Part shown: piece by piece, positions 7,271 to 14,999 of the stretch
How positions within the stretch are numbered: the first letter of the stretch is position 1
Layout: the number at the start of each line of letters is the position of its first letter
From: Gaiellasilicea sp963730405
Lineage (GTDB): Bacteria > Actinomycetota > Thermoleophilia > Gaiellales > Gaiellaceae
Length of the DNA: 64,000 bases
Reading direction: 5' to 3'
Assembly: GCA_963730405.1 (NCBI GenBank)
Contig: CAVSRW010000016.1
Location: 40,108 to 104,107, forward strand
Made by a program: the position numbers and the translations under genes
Notes under the pieces: model-generated
Told to the model about the DNA's origin: nothing
Database searches by the model: none
What the model saw: only the letters and a program-made list of their open reading frames with translations

Positions 7271-8417
7271 GGACGCACTCGCCGGACCGGGCCTCGGCGC
7301 GATCGCCGAGATCAAGCGCCGTTCGCCTTCCCTCGGCGACATCCGCCCGGACGCCGATCCGGCCCGGATCGCCCGCGAGTACGCGCTCGCCGGCGCCGCG
7401 GCGGTTTCCGTGCTCGTCGACGAGCGCTTCGGCGGCTCCTGGGACGACCTTCGCGCTGCCCGCACGAGCTCGGGCGTGCCGCTGCTCGCGAAGGGATTCT
7501 TCTCGACCGAGGAGCACCTGCGCACCGCGAAGGAGGCGGGGGCCGATGCGGTGCTGATCCTGCTGCGCGACCTCGACGACGCGCAGGTGCGGTCACTGGT
7601 CGGGATCGCCGGCGAGCTCGGCCTCGACACCCTCGTCGAGGCGCACGACGCCGACGAGCTCGAGCGCGCCGTGATCCTCGACGCGCCGGTGATCGGCGTC
7701 AACGCCCGCGACCTGGCCACGTTCGAGATCGATCGGGCGGCGCAGCTCGAGCTCGTCGCGCGCATCCCGCCCGACCGCGTCGCCGTCGCCGAGAGCGGCA
7801 TCCGCACGCGCGCCCAGGGTGCCGCCGCCGAGCTGGCGGGCGCGAACGCGATCCTCGTCGGCTCGACCCTGATGCAGGCCCCCGACCCGGCCGCGAAGCT
7901 GCGCGAGCTCCTGCAGCGCCCGCTCGTGAAGATCTGCGGGCTGACCCGTGAGGAGGACGTCGCGGTTGCGGCCGAGGCGGGCGCCGATCTCGCCGGCTTC
8001 ATCCTCGCGCCGGAGAGCCCGCGTGCGACGGCCGATGTGCTTCCCGTCCCCGACGAGCTCCTGGCGGTCGCTGTCTGGGTGGGCGAGGCGGGCACGAGCG
8101 GCGCGCCGATCGACCAGGTGCACGAGCGCGAGGAGGGCCGCGTGCGCGGGCGCAACGGCGTCCTCCTCCGCGAGGGCGAGCCGGTCGCCCGCCTCCTCGA
8201 CCTCCCGTGGGAAGAGGAGGATCCCGAGCACTGGGAGCGGGCCGCGGCCGAGCACGGCCGGATCATGCTGGCCGGCAAGCTCGCCGCCGACAACGTCGCC
8301 CAGGCGATCCAACGCGTGCGGCCGTGGGCGGTCGACGCCGCCTCGCGGCTGGAGTCGGCCCCGGGGATCAAGGACGCGGAGAAGGTGCGCGCGTTCGTCG
8401 AGGCCTCCCGTGCCTGA
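7260..8417 (+). CDS. trpCF: Bifunctional indole-3-glycerol phosphate synthase / phosphoribosylanthranilate isomerase
   Basis: A 385-aa fusion. Residues 1-218 are TrpC: IAEIKRRSPSLGDI with the catalytic Lys, VLVDERFGGSWDDL, LLAKGFFSTEEHL, VIGVNARDLATFEID, VAVAESGIRT and AILVGSTLM. From about residue 221 the TrpF barrel begins with LVKICGLTREEDVAVAAEAG (Cys and Lys of the active site) and continues to an IMLAGKLAADNVAQAI phosphate-binding end and VDAASRLESAPGIKD. The TrpF half is about 165 residues, shorter than the usual 200, so some loops are trimmed. The same order of fusion is known in enterobacteria and some actinobacteria. It starts at ATG 7260, inside the end of trpD, and overlaps trpB by eight bases. 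Confidence 0.94.
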   Translation: MRFRDALAGPGLGAIAEIKRRSPSLGDIRPDADPARIAREYALAGAAAVSVLVDERFGGSWDDLRAARTSSGVPLLAKGFFSTEEHLRTAKEAGADAVLILLRDLDDAQVRSLVGIAGELGLDTLVEAHDADELERAVILDAPVIGVNARDLATFEIDRAAQLELVARIPPDRVAVAESGIRTRAQGAAAELAGANAILVGSTLMQAPDPAAKLRELLQRPLVKICGLTREEDVAVAAEAGADLAGFILAPESPRATADVLPVPDELLAVAVWVGEAGTSGAPIDQVHEREEGRVRGRNGVLLREGEPVARLLDLPWEEEDPEHWERAAAEHGRIMLAGKLAADNVAQAIQRVRPWAVDAASRLESAPGIKDAEKVRAFVEASRA

Positions 8418-9528
8418 CACGTACGGCGCCTACGGCGGGCGGTACGTGCCGGAGACGCTCGTTCCCGCGCTCGACGAGCTGACCGCGGCGTGGGAGGACG
8501 CGCTCGCGGACCAGCGCTTCCGCGCCGAGCTCGACGCGCTCGCGAGCTCGTACGCCGGCCGGCCGACGCCGCTGACGCGCGCCGAGCGGTTCGCGCCGGA
8601 CAAGCGCCTCTACCTCAAGCGGGAAGACCTCCTCCACACCGGGGCGCACAAGCTGAACAACGCGCTCGGTCAGGCGGTGCTCGCGCGGCGGCTCGGCAAG
8701 CAGCGGATCGTGGCCGAGACGGGCGCCGGCCAGCACGGAGTCGCGGCCGCGACCGTCTGCGCGCGCTTCGGGCTCGACTGCGTCGTCTACATGGGCTCCG
8801 AGGACATGCGCCGGCAGCGGCCGAACGTCGAGCGGATGGGACTGCTCGGCGCTGAGGTCCGGCCGGTCGAGTTCGGGACTCGGACGCTGAAGGAGGCGAC
8901 GAGCGAGGCGATCCGCGACTGGATCACCAACGTCGAGTCGACCCACTATCTGATCGGCTCGTGCGTCGGCCCCGCGCCCTACCCGGCAATCGTGCGCGAG
9001 CTCCAGGCCGTGATCGGCCGCGAGGCGCGTGCGCAGGTGCTCGAGGCCGAGGGACGGCTGCCCGACGCCGTCGTCGCCTGCGTCGGTGGGGGATCGAATG
9101 CGATCGGGATGTTCGCCGGCTTCCTCGACGACGAGGAGGTCGAGCTCGTCGGCGTCGAGGCCGCGGGCGCGGCCAGCCTCGGGACCGGCCGCGTGGGCGT
9201 GCTCCACGGATCCCGATCGTCCGTGCTCGCCGACGAGGACGGGCAGATCGCCGACGCGCACTCGATCTCGGCCGGGCTCGACTACCCCGGCGTCGGCCCC
9301 GAGCATGCGCATCTGCGCGACACCGGCCGCGCCCGCTACGTCGGCACGACCGACGAGGAGGCGCTCGACGCCTTCCGCCGGCTGACCCGAGCCGAGGGCA
9401 TCATCCCGGCGCTGGAGCCGGCGCACGCGCTGGCCCGCGTCGCGGACCTCGACGCGGAGCTCGTCGTCGTCTGCCTCTCGGGCCGCGGCGACAAGGACCT
9501 CGCCGAGGTCCTCGGCCGCGGCGAATGA
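8410..9528 (+). CDS. trpB: Tryptophan synthase beta chain
   Basis: A 372-aa PLP enzyme (TrpB1 type) making tryptophan from indole and serine. It begins at GTG 8410 with TYGAYGGRYVPETLVPALDE, the normal N-terminus of the family. The PLP lysine is in HTGAHKLNNALGQA, followed by AETGAGQHGVAAATVCARFG, the phosphate-binding VACVGGGSNAIGMFAGF, and the C-terminal VCLSGRGDKDLAEV. Length matches the family, slightly shortened. It overlaps trpCF by eight bases and trpA by four (ATGA), so the two subunits are translationally coupled. Confidence 0.96.
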   Translation: MPDTYGAYGGRYVPETLVPALDELTAAWEDALADQRFRAELDALASSYAGRPTPLTRAERFAPDKRLYLKREDLLHTGAHKLNNALGQAVLARRLGKQRIVAETGAGQHGVAAATVCARFGLDCVVYMGSEDMRRQRPNVERMGLLGAEVRPVEFGTRTLKEATSEAIRDWITNVESTHYLIGSCVGPAPYPAIVRELQAVIGREARAQVLEAEGRLPDAVVACVGGGSNAIGMFAGFLDDEEVELVGVEAAGAASLGTGRVGVLHGSRSSVLADEDGQIADAHSISAGLDYPGVGPEHAHLRDTGRARYVGTTDEEALDAFRRLTRAEGIIPALEPAHALARVADLDAELVVVCLSGRGDKDLAEVLGRGE

Positions 9529-10229
9529 GCAAGACGCTCGTCATCTACCTGATGGCCGGACCGGACACGCCCGAGCTCGCCGAGGCGGCGGTCGAGGGCG
9601 GCGCGGACATCGTCGAGCTCGGCTTCCCGTTCTCCGACCCGCTCGCCGACGGGCCCGTGATCCGCCGTGCGGCCGAGAAGGCGCTCGCCCAGGGAATGAG
9701 AACGAGAGCCTGTCTCGACTGCCTCGCCGCGGTCCGGGAACGCGTCGACGTCCCACTGGTGCCGATGACGTACTCGTCGCTGCTCGAGGCATACGGCTGG
9801 GAGCGCTTCGCCGACGACGCCCGCTCGGCCGGCGCGTCGAGCCTGATCGTCGCCGACCTCCCGGCGGGCGACCGCCCGGGGCTGCGCCGGGTCCAGCTCG
9901 TCGCGCCGACCTCGACCGACGAGCGCCTCCGCCTCGCCGGCGAGCAGACCGACGGCTGGCTCTACCTCGTCACCGTCACGGGGACGACGGGAGCGCGCGC
10001 CGGCGTCTCCGCGGCGTTGGCAGGGCTGGCCGACCGCGCTCGCCGCGCCGCACCCGGGGTGCCGATCTACGCCGGCTTCGGGATCTCGACACCGGCCGAT
10101 GCCGCCGCGGCCGCAGAGCTCACGGACGGCGTCGTCGTCGGCTCGCGTGCGCTCGAAGCGGCCGAGGAGGGGCCTGGGGCGCTGCGGGACCTCGTGCGCT
10201 CGCTCCGGGACCGGGTCGACTCGGCCTAG
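9525..10229 (+). CDS. trpA: Tryptophan synthase alpha chain
   Basis: A 234-aa TIM barrel cleaving indole-3-glycerol phosphate to indole. Signature elements are YLMAGPDTPELAEAAVEGGA, the catalytic Glu and Asp in DIVELGFPFSDPLADGPVI, LIVADLPAGD, VTVTGTTGAR, YAGFGISTPADAAAA and GVVVGSRAL. It is about 30 residues shorter than the E. coli enzyme, lacking the N-terminal helix and part of the loop 6 region. Last gene of the trp operon; the next 160 bases hold only a possible long-range stem (CCCCGAA near 10240 with TTCGGGG near 10297). Confidence 0.95.
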   Translation: MSKTLVIYLMAGPDTPELAEAAVEGGADIVELGFPFSDPLADGPVIRRAAEKALAQGMRTRACLDCLAAVRERVDVPLVPMTYSSLLEAYGWERFADDARSAGASSLIVADLPAGDRPGLRRVQLVAPTSTDERLRLAGEQTDGWLYLVTVTGTTGARAGVSAALAGLADRARRAAPGVPIYAGFGISTPADAAAAAELTDGVVVGSRALEAAEEGPGALRDLVRSLRDRVDSA

Positions 10230-10393
10230 CGACCGGTCCTACCCCGAATCGGCTACCGGAGGCGCGCCCGCCGGGTGATCCGCGGCACGCGGTTCGGGGG
10301 ATTCAGGCACCGCCAACTCGCGTCAAACTTTCCGACAATCGACGCATGCGCAGCGATGCGCGTGCCACCCCCGCCGCCGTCAGAGAGGAACTA

Positions 10394-10636
10394 ATGGGAA
10401 CCATCGAGCCGCAGGCTCCTTCCAAGCGTGTTCGGATCGTGCTCTGCTCTGCAACGCTCGCGGTCGCCGCGATCGTGCCGGGTGCCGGCTTCGCCGCCGA
10501 CTGGTCGTCGGGCGTGGCGAAGCCCACCGCCGACTGGTCGTCCGGCGTCAAGAGGCCGGCCGCCGACTGGTCGTCCGGCAAGCGGGCCCCGAAGGCCGAC
10601 TGGAGCTCGCGCTTCAAGGCGAGCGCCCTCCGCTAG
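10394..10636 (+). CDS. Small secreted protein with tandem ADWSSG repeats
   Basis: An 80-aa protein starting at ATG 10394, preceded by GAGAGGAAC. Residues about 11-35 form a signal peptide (basic VRIV start, alanine-rich core, GAGFAA cleavage region). The mature part is built almost wholly from a 10-residue repeat: ADWSSGVAKP, ADWSSGVKRPA, ADWSSGKRAPK and a last degenerate ADWSSRFKAS. The linkers are basic, giving a cationic repeat peptide. No known family is recognised. A 26-bp perfect palindrome follows the gene, and a membrane sensor kinase starts 148 bp downstream on the same strand. Confidence 0.75.
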   Translation: MGTIEPQAPSKRVRIVLCSATLAVAAIVPGAGFAADWSSGVAKPTADWSSGVKRPAADWSSGKRAPKADWSSRFKASALR

Positions 10637-10680
10637 GCCATCCCGACGGGGGAGCTCGGCTCCCCGATTCGACGTATGCC

Positions 10681-10706
10681 GGCGGTACCCCGATCGGGGT
10701 ACCGCC
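10681..10706 (+). terminator. 26-bp perfect palindrome, probable terminator
   Basis: GGCGGTACCCC / GGGGTACCGCC around a GATC centre, followed by a pyrimidine stretch GTCCCCTTCTCCT. It lies 44 bp after the ADWSSG-repeat gene. It would fold into an 11-bp stem in RNA; a dimeric regulator site is an alternative because the symmetry is perfect. Confidence 0.55.
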
Positions 10707-10784
10707 GTCCCCTTCTCCTGCCGATTTGACAGGAGGCACGCCCGCAGCGACTGCGGTGCCCTTTACCTTGACGAGGTGCGGCAG

Positions 10785-13007
10785 ATGAGCAGCGTCCCAG
10801 CAGTGGCAGCAGAGGCCGGTTGGCAGTCCCGCCGGGTGCGCAGCCTGCCCCACGCCGCGGCCGTCTACGTGGCCGCCGTCTGCCTCGCCGCCGGTGCCGC
10901 CGCGGGCGCGGCCGTGCTCGTCCACGAGCCGTCCGCCCCCGAGTGGACGGCCTTCGCGCTGCTCTTGCCGCTCGCGGCCGCGGCGCCGTTCTTCCGCGTC
11001 GCAGTCGGCCGCAACTACAGCCTCCACACCGGCCCCGCTTTCATCGTCGCGGGCGCGCTCGTCCTGGACCCCCTGATGCTGCTCGGCCTCGTCGCGGCCC
11101 TGCACGTGTCGCAACTCCTCCGCGAGCGCTACCCGTGGTACATCCACTGCTTCAACATCGCCAACTCCGTCCTCAGCGCTCTGGCCGCCTGGCTCGCCGT
11201 CGCAGCGGTCGGCGGCGGCGAGGATCTCCGCTTCGCCGCCTCCGGCCTGGCCGCGGCGGTCTCGTACGTGCTCGTCAACCACGCGCTCCTCGCCGTCATG
11301 CTCCGCCTCGGGCGCGGCCACGGCTTCCGGGCAAGCGGCCTCTTCTCCCCCTCCGGGCTCGCGATCGAGCTCGTGGTCGCCGGCCTCGGCGTCGCGCTCG
11401 GAGCGTTCGCGAACTTCAACCCGTGGCTCCTGCCGGCGCTCGTCGCGCCGCTCCTGCTCGCGCACCGGTCGTTCTCGACGCTGGCGCGCCTGCGCGAGAG
11501 CGAGGAGCGCTTCCGGACGATGTTCGAGTCGGCGCCGACCGCGGTGATGATGCTCGGCGTCGACGGCAACGTCGTCGCGATGAACCGGTCGTGCGAGGTC
11601 CTGCTCGGCTACAAGGAGAGCGAGCTCCTCGGCTCGACCACGCCCATGCTGCGCCACCCGGACGAGGCGGAGGAGATCGGCCGGCAGCTGGCGGAGCTGA
11701 TCCGCGGCGAGCGGGATGCCTTCCGCCGCGAGGCCCGCTACATCCGCAAGGACGGCGGCGTCGTCGTGATCCAACTCGCTGTGGCACTCGCCCGCGACGC
11801 GGACGGCAACCCGGACTACGTGATCGCGATGGCCGAGGACGTGACGGAGCAGAAGCAGCTCGCGGAGCAGCTGCGCCAGAGCCAGAAGCTGGAGGCGATC
11901 GGACGCCTCGCCGGCGGCGTCGCCCACGACTTCAACAACATGCTCACGGCGATCGGCGGCTACACGGTCCTGGCGCTCGAGCAGGCGCCTGCAGGCTCAC
12001 CGCTCGAGGGCGACCTCGACGAGATCCGCAAGGCGACAGACCGCGCCGCGCTGCTGACACGGCAGCTGCTCGCGTTCAGCCGCAAGCAGGTGCTGATGCC
12101 CGAGCTGCTGAACCTGAACGGCGTCGTGCTGGAGCTCGAGACCATGCTCCGGCCGCTGATCGGCGAGGACATCTCGCTGACGACGCAGCTCGATCCGGCG
12201 CTCGGCCCGATCGAGGCCGACCCCGGCCAGCTGCACCAGGTCGTGATGAACCTCGTCGTGAACGCGAAGGACGCAATGCCGGCGGGCGGGAGCATCTCGA
12301 TCGTGACCGCCAATGCCGAGGTCGGCGAGAACGAGGAAGGGATCGAGCCCGGCCGCTACGTCACGCTCGCCGTCCGCGACGACGGCGAGGGGATCGAGGA
12401 GGCGACACTGGGGCAGATCTTCGAGCCCTTCTTCACGACCAAGGACTCGGGGAAGGGCACCGGCCTGGGCCTTGCGACCGTCTACGGGATCGTCAAGCAG
12501 AGCGGCGGTTACGTCGCGGTCGACAGCGAGCTCGGCGTCGGTTCCGCCTTCACGATCTATCTCCGCCGCGCCGACGGGGTCGTCCAGCAGCACGAGCCGG
12601 AGGCGGTGTCGGCGCCGGCGGTCGCGGTCGCCGCCCAACATGCCCCCGACGCGACGCGGGTGCTCGTCGTCGAGGACGAGAAGGTGATCCGCGGACTGGT
12701 CGACCAGGTGCTCCGCGCCGAGGGTTACGAGGTGCTTCTGGCCGCCGGCGGCGACGAGGCGATCGAGCTCGCAGGGCGCACGCACGTCGACGTCCTGCTC
12801 ACCGACCTGACCATGCCGGGCATCGGCGGCCACGAGCTCGCCGAGCGGCTGCGAGTCGACACTCCGGCGCTGAAGGTGATGTTCATGTCCGGGTACGCCG
12901 AGTTCTCGGCCGCGTCACTGCCGCCGGCGACGGCGTTCCTCGAGAAGCCGTTCACGTTCTCGCTGCTGAGCCAGCGGATGCGCGACTTGATCGCCGCCAA
13001 GGTCTAG
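10785..13007 (+). CDS. Membrane-bound PAS hybrid histidine kinase with C-terminal receiver domain
   Basis: A 740-aa hybrid sensor kinase. Residues about 20-225 hold six or more hydrophobic segments (for example AAAVYVAAVCLAAGAAAG), a membrane sensor region of unknown ligand. A PAS domain spans about 235-350 (EERFRTMFESAPTAVMMLGV). The HisKA H-box is GRLAGGVAHDFNNMLTAIGG, with HATPase N-box NLVVNAKDAMP, DDGEGIEE and GTGLGLATVYGIVKQSGG. The receiver at about 620-740 has VLVVEDEKVIR, phospho-acceptor Asp in DVLLTDLTMPGIGG and the Lys in FLEKPFT. ATG 10785 is preferred; an in-frame GTG lies nine bases upstream. No separate response regulator is adjacent, so output goes through its own receiver or an unlinked partner. 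Confidence 0.9.
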   Translation: MSSVPAVAAEAGWQSRRVRSLPHAAAVYVAAVCLAAGAAAGAAVLVHEPSAPEWTAFALLLPLAAAAPFFRVAVGRNYSLHTGPAFIVAGALVLDPLMLLGLVAALHVSQLLRERYPWYIHCFNIANSVLSALAAWLAVAAVGGGEDLRFAASGLAAAVSYVLVNHALLAVMLRLGRGHGFRASGLFSPSGLAIELVVAGLGVALGAFANFNPWLLPALVAPLLLAHRSFSTLARLRESEERFRTMFESAPTAVMMLGVDGNVVAMNRSCEVLLGYKESELLGSTTPMLRHPDEAEEIGRQLAELIRGERDAFRREARYIRKDGGVVVIQLAVALARDADGNPDYVIAMAEDVTEQKQLAEQLRQSQKLEAIGRLAGGVAHDFNNMLTAIGGYTVLALEQAPAGSPLEGDLDEIRKATDRAALLTRQLLAFSRKQVLMPELLNLNGVVLELETMLRPLIGEDISLTTQLDPALGPIEADPGQLHQVVMNLVVNAKDAMPAGGSISIVTANAEVGENEEGIEPGRYVTLAVRDDGEGIEEATLGQIFEPFFTTKDSGKGTGLGLATVYGIVKQSGGYVAVDSELGVGSAFTIYLRRADGVVQQHEPEAVSAPAVAVAAQHAPDATRVLVVEDEKVIRGLVDQVLRAEGYEVLLAAGGDEAIELAGRTHVDVLLTDLTMPGIGGHELAERLRVDTPALKVMFMSGYAEFSAASLPPATAFLEKPFTFSLLSQRMRDLIAAKV

Positions 13008-13081
13008 TGAGTTTCGCGTCGCATGGTTGACCCTGAAGGGTCGCTTCGCTCCCGGCTGCAGCACAGCGATACCTTGTGCCG

Positions 13082-13612
13082 ATGAGCGAGTCGCTGCGGG
13101 GACAGCTGCTGGTCGCGGCACCGATTCTCAGTGATCCGAACTTCCACCGCACCGTCGTCCTCCTGGCCGAGCACGGCGACGAGGGCGCAATGGGCCTCGT
13201 CCTCAACCGGCCCACCGAGACCTCCGTCGGCGAGGCGGTTCCGGAGCTGGCCCCGATCGCGGGCGAAGGGGAGCCGCTCTTCGTCGGCGGGCCTGTCTCG
13301 ACCGGATCGGTGCTGGCCGTTGCCGAGCTCGACGACCCCGACGACGCCTCGGAGATCCTCTTCGGCTCGATCGGCTTCGTCCAGGAGCCCGGAGTACCGG
13401 TCGTCCGCGGCCGCATCTTCCTCGGCTACGCCGGCTGGACCGCCGGCCAGCTCGAGAGCGAGCTCGAGGAGGAGTCGTGGCTCGTTCTCCCCGCCGAGCC
13501 CGACGACCTCTTCAGCGACGACCCGGACGGCCTCTGGAGCACGGTTCTCCGCCGCCAGGGCGGCCCGTACGCCCTGCTCTCGCTGATGCCGCCGGACCCC
13601 ACGCTGAACTGA
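13082..13612 (+). CDS. YqgE/AlgH family protein (UPF0301)
   Basis: A 176-aa protein matching the UPF0301 family over its full length: GQLLVAAPILSDPNFHRTVV, GAMGLVLNRPTE, PLFVGGPVSTGSVLAV, FLGYAGWTAGQLESEL and the C-terminal SLMPPDPTLN. The start at ATG 13082 was chosen over an in-frame GTG six bases upstream. The biochemical role of the family is not settled; in pseudomonads AlgH influences alginate and other regulation. A stem-loop terminator follows. Confidence 0.93.
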   Translation: MSESLRGQLLVAAPILSDPNFHRTVVLLAEHGDEGAMGLVLNRPTETSVGEAVPELAPIAGEGEPLFVGGPVSTGSVLAVAELDDPDDASEILFGSIGFVQEPGVPVVRGRIFLGYAGWTAGQLESELEEESWLVLPAEPDDLFSDDPDGLWSTVLRRQGGPYALLSLMPPDPTLN

Positions 13613-13626
13613 ATCTGCCGTCGCAT

Positions 13627-13656
13627 GATCGAGATCCGCACGAGCGGATCTCGATC
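13627..13656 (+). terminator. Stem-loop after yqgE-like gene
   Basis: GATCGAGATCCGC / GCGGATCTCGATC, a perfect 13-bp stem with an ACGA loop, 14 bp past the stop. There is no strong T-run; a second small hairpin CGCCGC-TTC-GCGGCG follows at about 13674-13688. Confidence 0.55.
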
Positions 13657-13752
13657 GCGCAAACCCCTTGAAGCGCCGCTTCGCGGCGGTCTTGATCTCG
13701 CCTTGACGGAGGCGTGATTGACTGCCGGTGGGCACCCGACGGAAGGAGGCCC

Positions 13753-13992
13753 ATGGAAGAGGCACCGAAGACACGTCGTTACCCGCTGCTCGTCGCGCTC
13801 GCAGGAGTGATCCTGCTGGCGGCGATCTGGGCGACGATGGCGGTCGCGGGAGGCTCCTCATCGGCTGAGAAGCCGACGGCGAAGGCTCCGGCGGCCAAGT
13901 CCCAGACCTCGAAGGCGCAGGGCGGATACGCCGGGTTCTCCGGCGACCACGACTGCCCCAACGAGGACGAGGGAGCGTCGAACGACCTCTGA
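13753..13992 (+). CDS. Small single-pass membrane protein, function unknown
   Basis: A 79-aa protein starting at ATG 13753 behind an excellent ribosome binding site (GGAAGGAGG). Residues 11-32 (PLLVALAGVILLAAIWATMA) form one transmembrane segment or uncleaved signal. The rest is low-complexity Ala/Lys/Ser (KPTAKAPAAKSQTSKAQ) followed by an acidic tail with one cysteine (GDHDCPNEDEGASNDL). No family is recognised. It stands alone between two terminators. Confidence 0.65.
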   Translation: MEEAPKTRRYPLLVALAGVILLAAIWATMAVAGGSSSAEKPTAKAPAAKSQTSKAQGGYAGFSGDHDCPNEDEGASNDL

Positions 13993-13996
13993 CAGG

Positions 13997-14022
13997 CGGA
14001 GCCCGGCTCCGGCCGGGCTCCG
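13997..14022 (+). terminator. Stem-loop terminator
   Basis: CGGAGCCCGGC / GCCGGGCTCCG with a TCCG loop, then TTCT; lies five bases after the 79-aa gene. Its left arm shares a 16-base identical string with the hairpin before trpG. Confidence 0.6.
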
Positions 14023-14076
14023 TTCTACAGCCGCTCGCCGCGTTCCCGCCTCCTTCGCCGTGGGTATCGTCGTCGC

Positions 14077-14805
14077 GTGTTCGACCACGTCACGATCCGC
14101 GTCTCAGATCGTCCTACCGCGGAGCGGTTCTACGAGACAGTGCTCCGGACGCTCGGGATCGAGCAGACGTACGGGGGCGACGACTTTGCCGAATGGGACG
14201 ACTTCTCGCTCGGGCAGGCCGACGGCGGGAACGCGCCCACGCGCCGGCTGCACATCGGCTTCGCCGCGCCGTCACGGGAGCACGTCGACGAGTTCTGGCG
14301 GGCCGGAACGGCCGCCGGCTACGAAAGCGACGGCGAGCCCGGCCTGCGGCCGCAGTACAGCGACGACTACTACGGCGCCTTCCTGCTCGACCCGGACGGG
14401 AACAGCGTCGAGGCCGTCCACCACGGCTCACTGCGCGACGGGGGCAACGTCGACCACCTCTGGATCCGCGTCTCCGACGTCGAGGCGGCGACCCGCTTCT
14501 ACGAGACCGTCGGTCCGGCGGCGGGCTTCCGCGTCGGCAGCGAGTCGGCCGAGCGGACGCAGTTCGCCTGCGTCAGCGGCTCCTTCTCCGTCGTCGCAGG
14601 CGAGCAGCCGACCGAGAACGTCCATCTCGCCTTCACAGCCACCGACGACGAGACGGTCGACCGCTTCCACCGCGAGGCGACGGCGGCGGGGTACCACGAC
14701 AACGGCGCGCCGGGCGAGCGCGCGGTCTACCACGAGGGCTACTACGCGGCGTTCGTGCTCGACCCGGATGGCAACAACGTCGAGGTGGTGAACCACAACC
14801 GGTGA
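14077..14805 (+). CDS. Two-domain VOC (glyoxalase/bleomycin-resistance fold) protein
   Basis: A 242-aa protein made of two tandem VOC modules. Module 1 (residues 1-120) starts FDHVTIRVSDRPTAERFYET and ends with the metal-ligand type strand FLLDPDGNSVEAVHH. Module 2 (about 128-242) repeats the pattern with VDHLWIRVSDVEAATRFYET and FVLDPDGNNVEVVNHN. Conserved His and Glu at the expected positions suggest a metal site, but the substrate is unknown. GTG 14077 is the only suitable start. Its stop overlaps the start of the next small gene (GTGA). Confidence 0.85.
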   Translation: MFDHVTIRVSDRPTAERFYETVLRTLGIEQTYGGDDFAEWDDFSLGQADGGNAPTRRLHIGFAAPSREHVDEFWRAGTAAGYESDGEPGLRPQYSDDYYGAFLLDPDGNSVEAVHHGSLRDGGNVDHLWIRVSDVEAATRFYETVGPAAGFRVGSESAERTQFACVSGSFSVVAGEQPTENVHLAFTATDDETVDRFHREATAAGYHDNGAPGERAVYHEGYYAAFVLDPDGNNVEVVNHNR

Positions 14806-14999
14806 GACCCCGGCTCACCCACGAGGGCGCGAAGCGTCGCGGCGAGCGGGAGCGTCGGGCGGGGCTCGACCCCGAGGACGAGGCTGCGCGCTGGCTCGAG
14901 GAGCACGACCCACCGCCGTCGCCTCCGGCCTCGAAGTCGAAGTTCAAGTCGACCGAGCTGCATCGCTGGCGACAACGGCAGCAGCGCGGCGAGCCCTAG
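14802..14999 (+). CDS. Small basic hypothetical protein (65 aa)
   Basis: GTG 14802 overlaps the VOC stop by four bases and the frame runs 65 codons to TAG 14997-14999. The product is strongly charged (EGAKRRGERERRAGLDPEDE, then SKFKSTELHRWRQRQQRGEP). Its stop shares the sequence CTAG with the stop of the convergent glycosyltransferase. Coupling and codon pattern support a real gene; no family is recognised. Confidence 0.55.
   Translation: MRPRLTHEGAKRRGERERRAGLDPEDEAARWLEEHDPPPSPPASKSKFKSTELHRWRQRQQRGEP

Noticed and set aside
13008..13081. Short inverted repeats GACCCT/AGGGTC and GCACA/TGTGC before the yqgE-like gene
   Set aside because: Stems of five to six bases in GC-rich DNA are expected by chance and no context supports a function.
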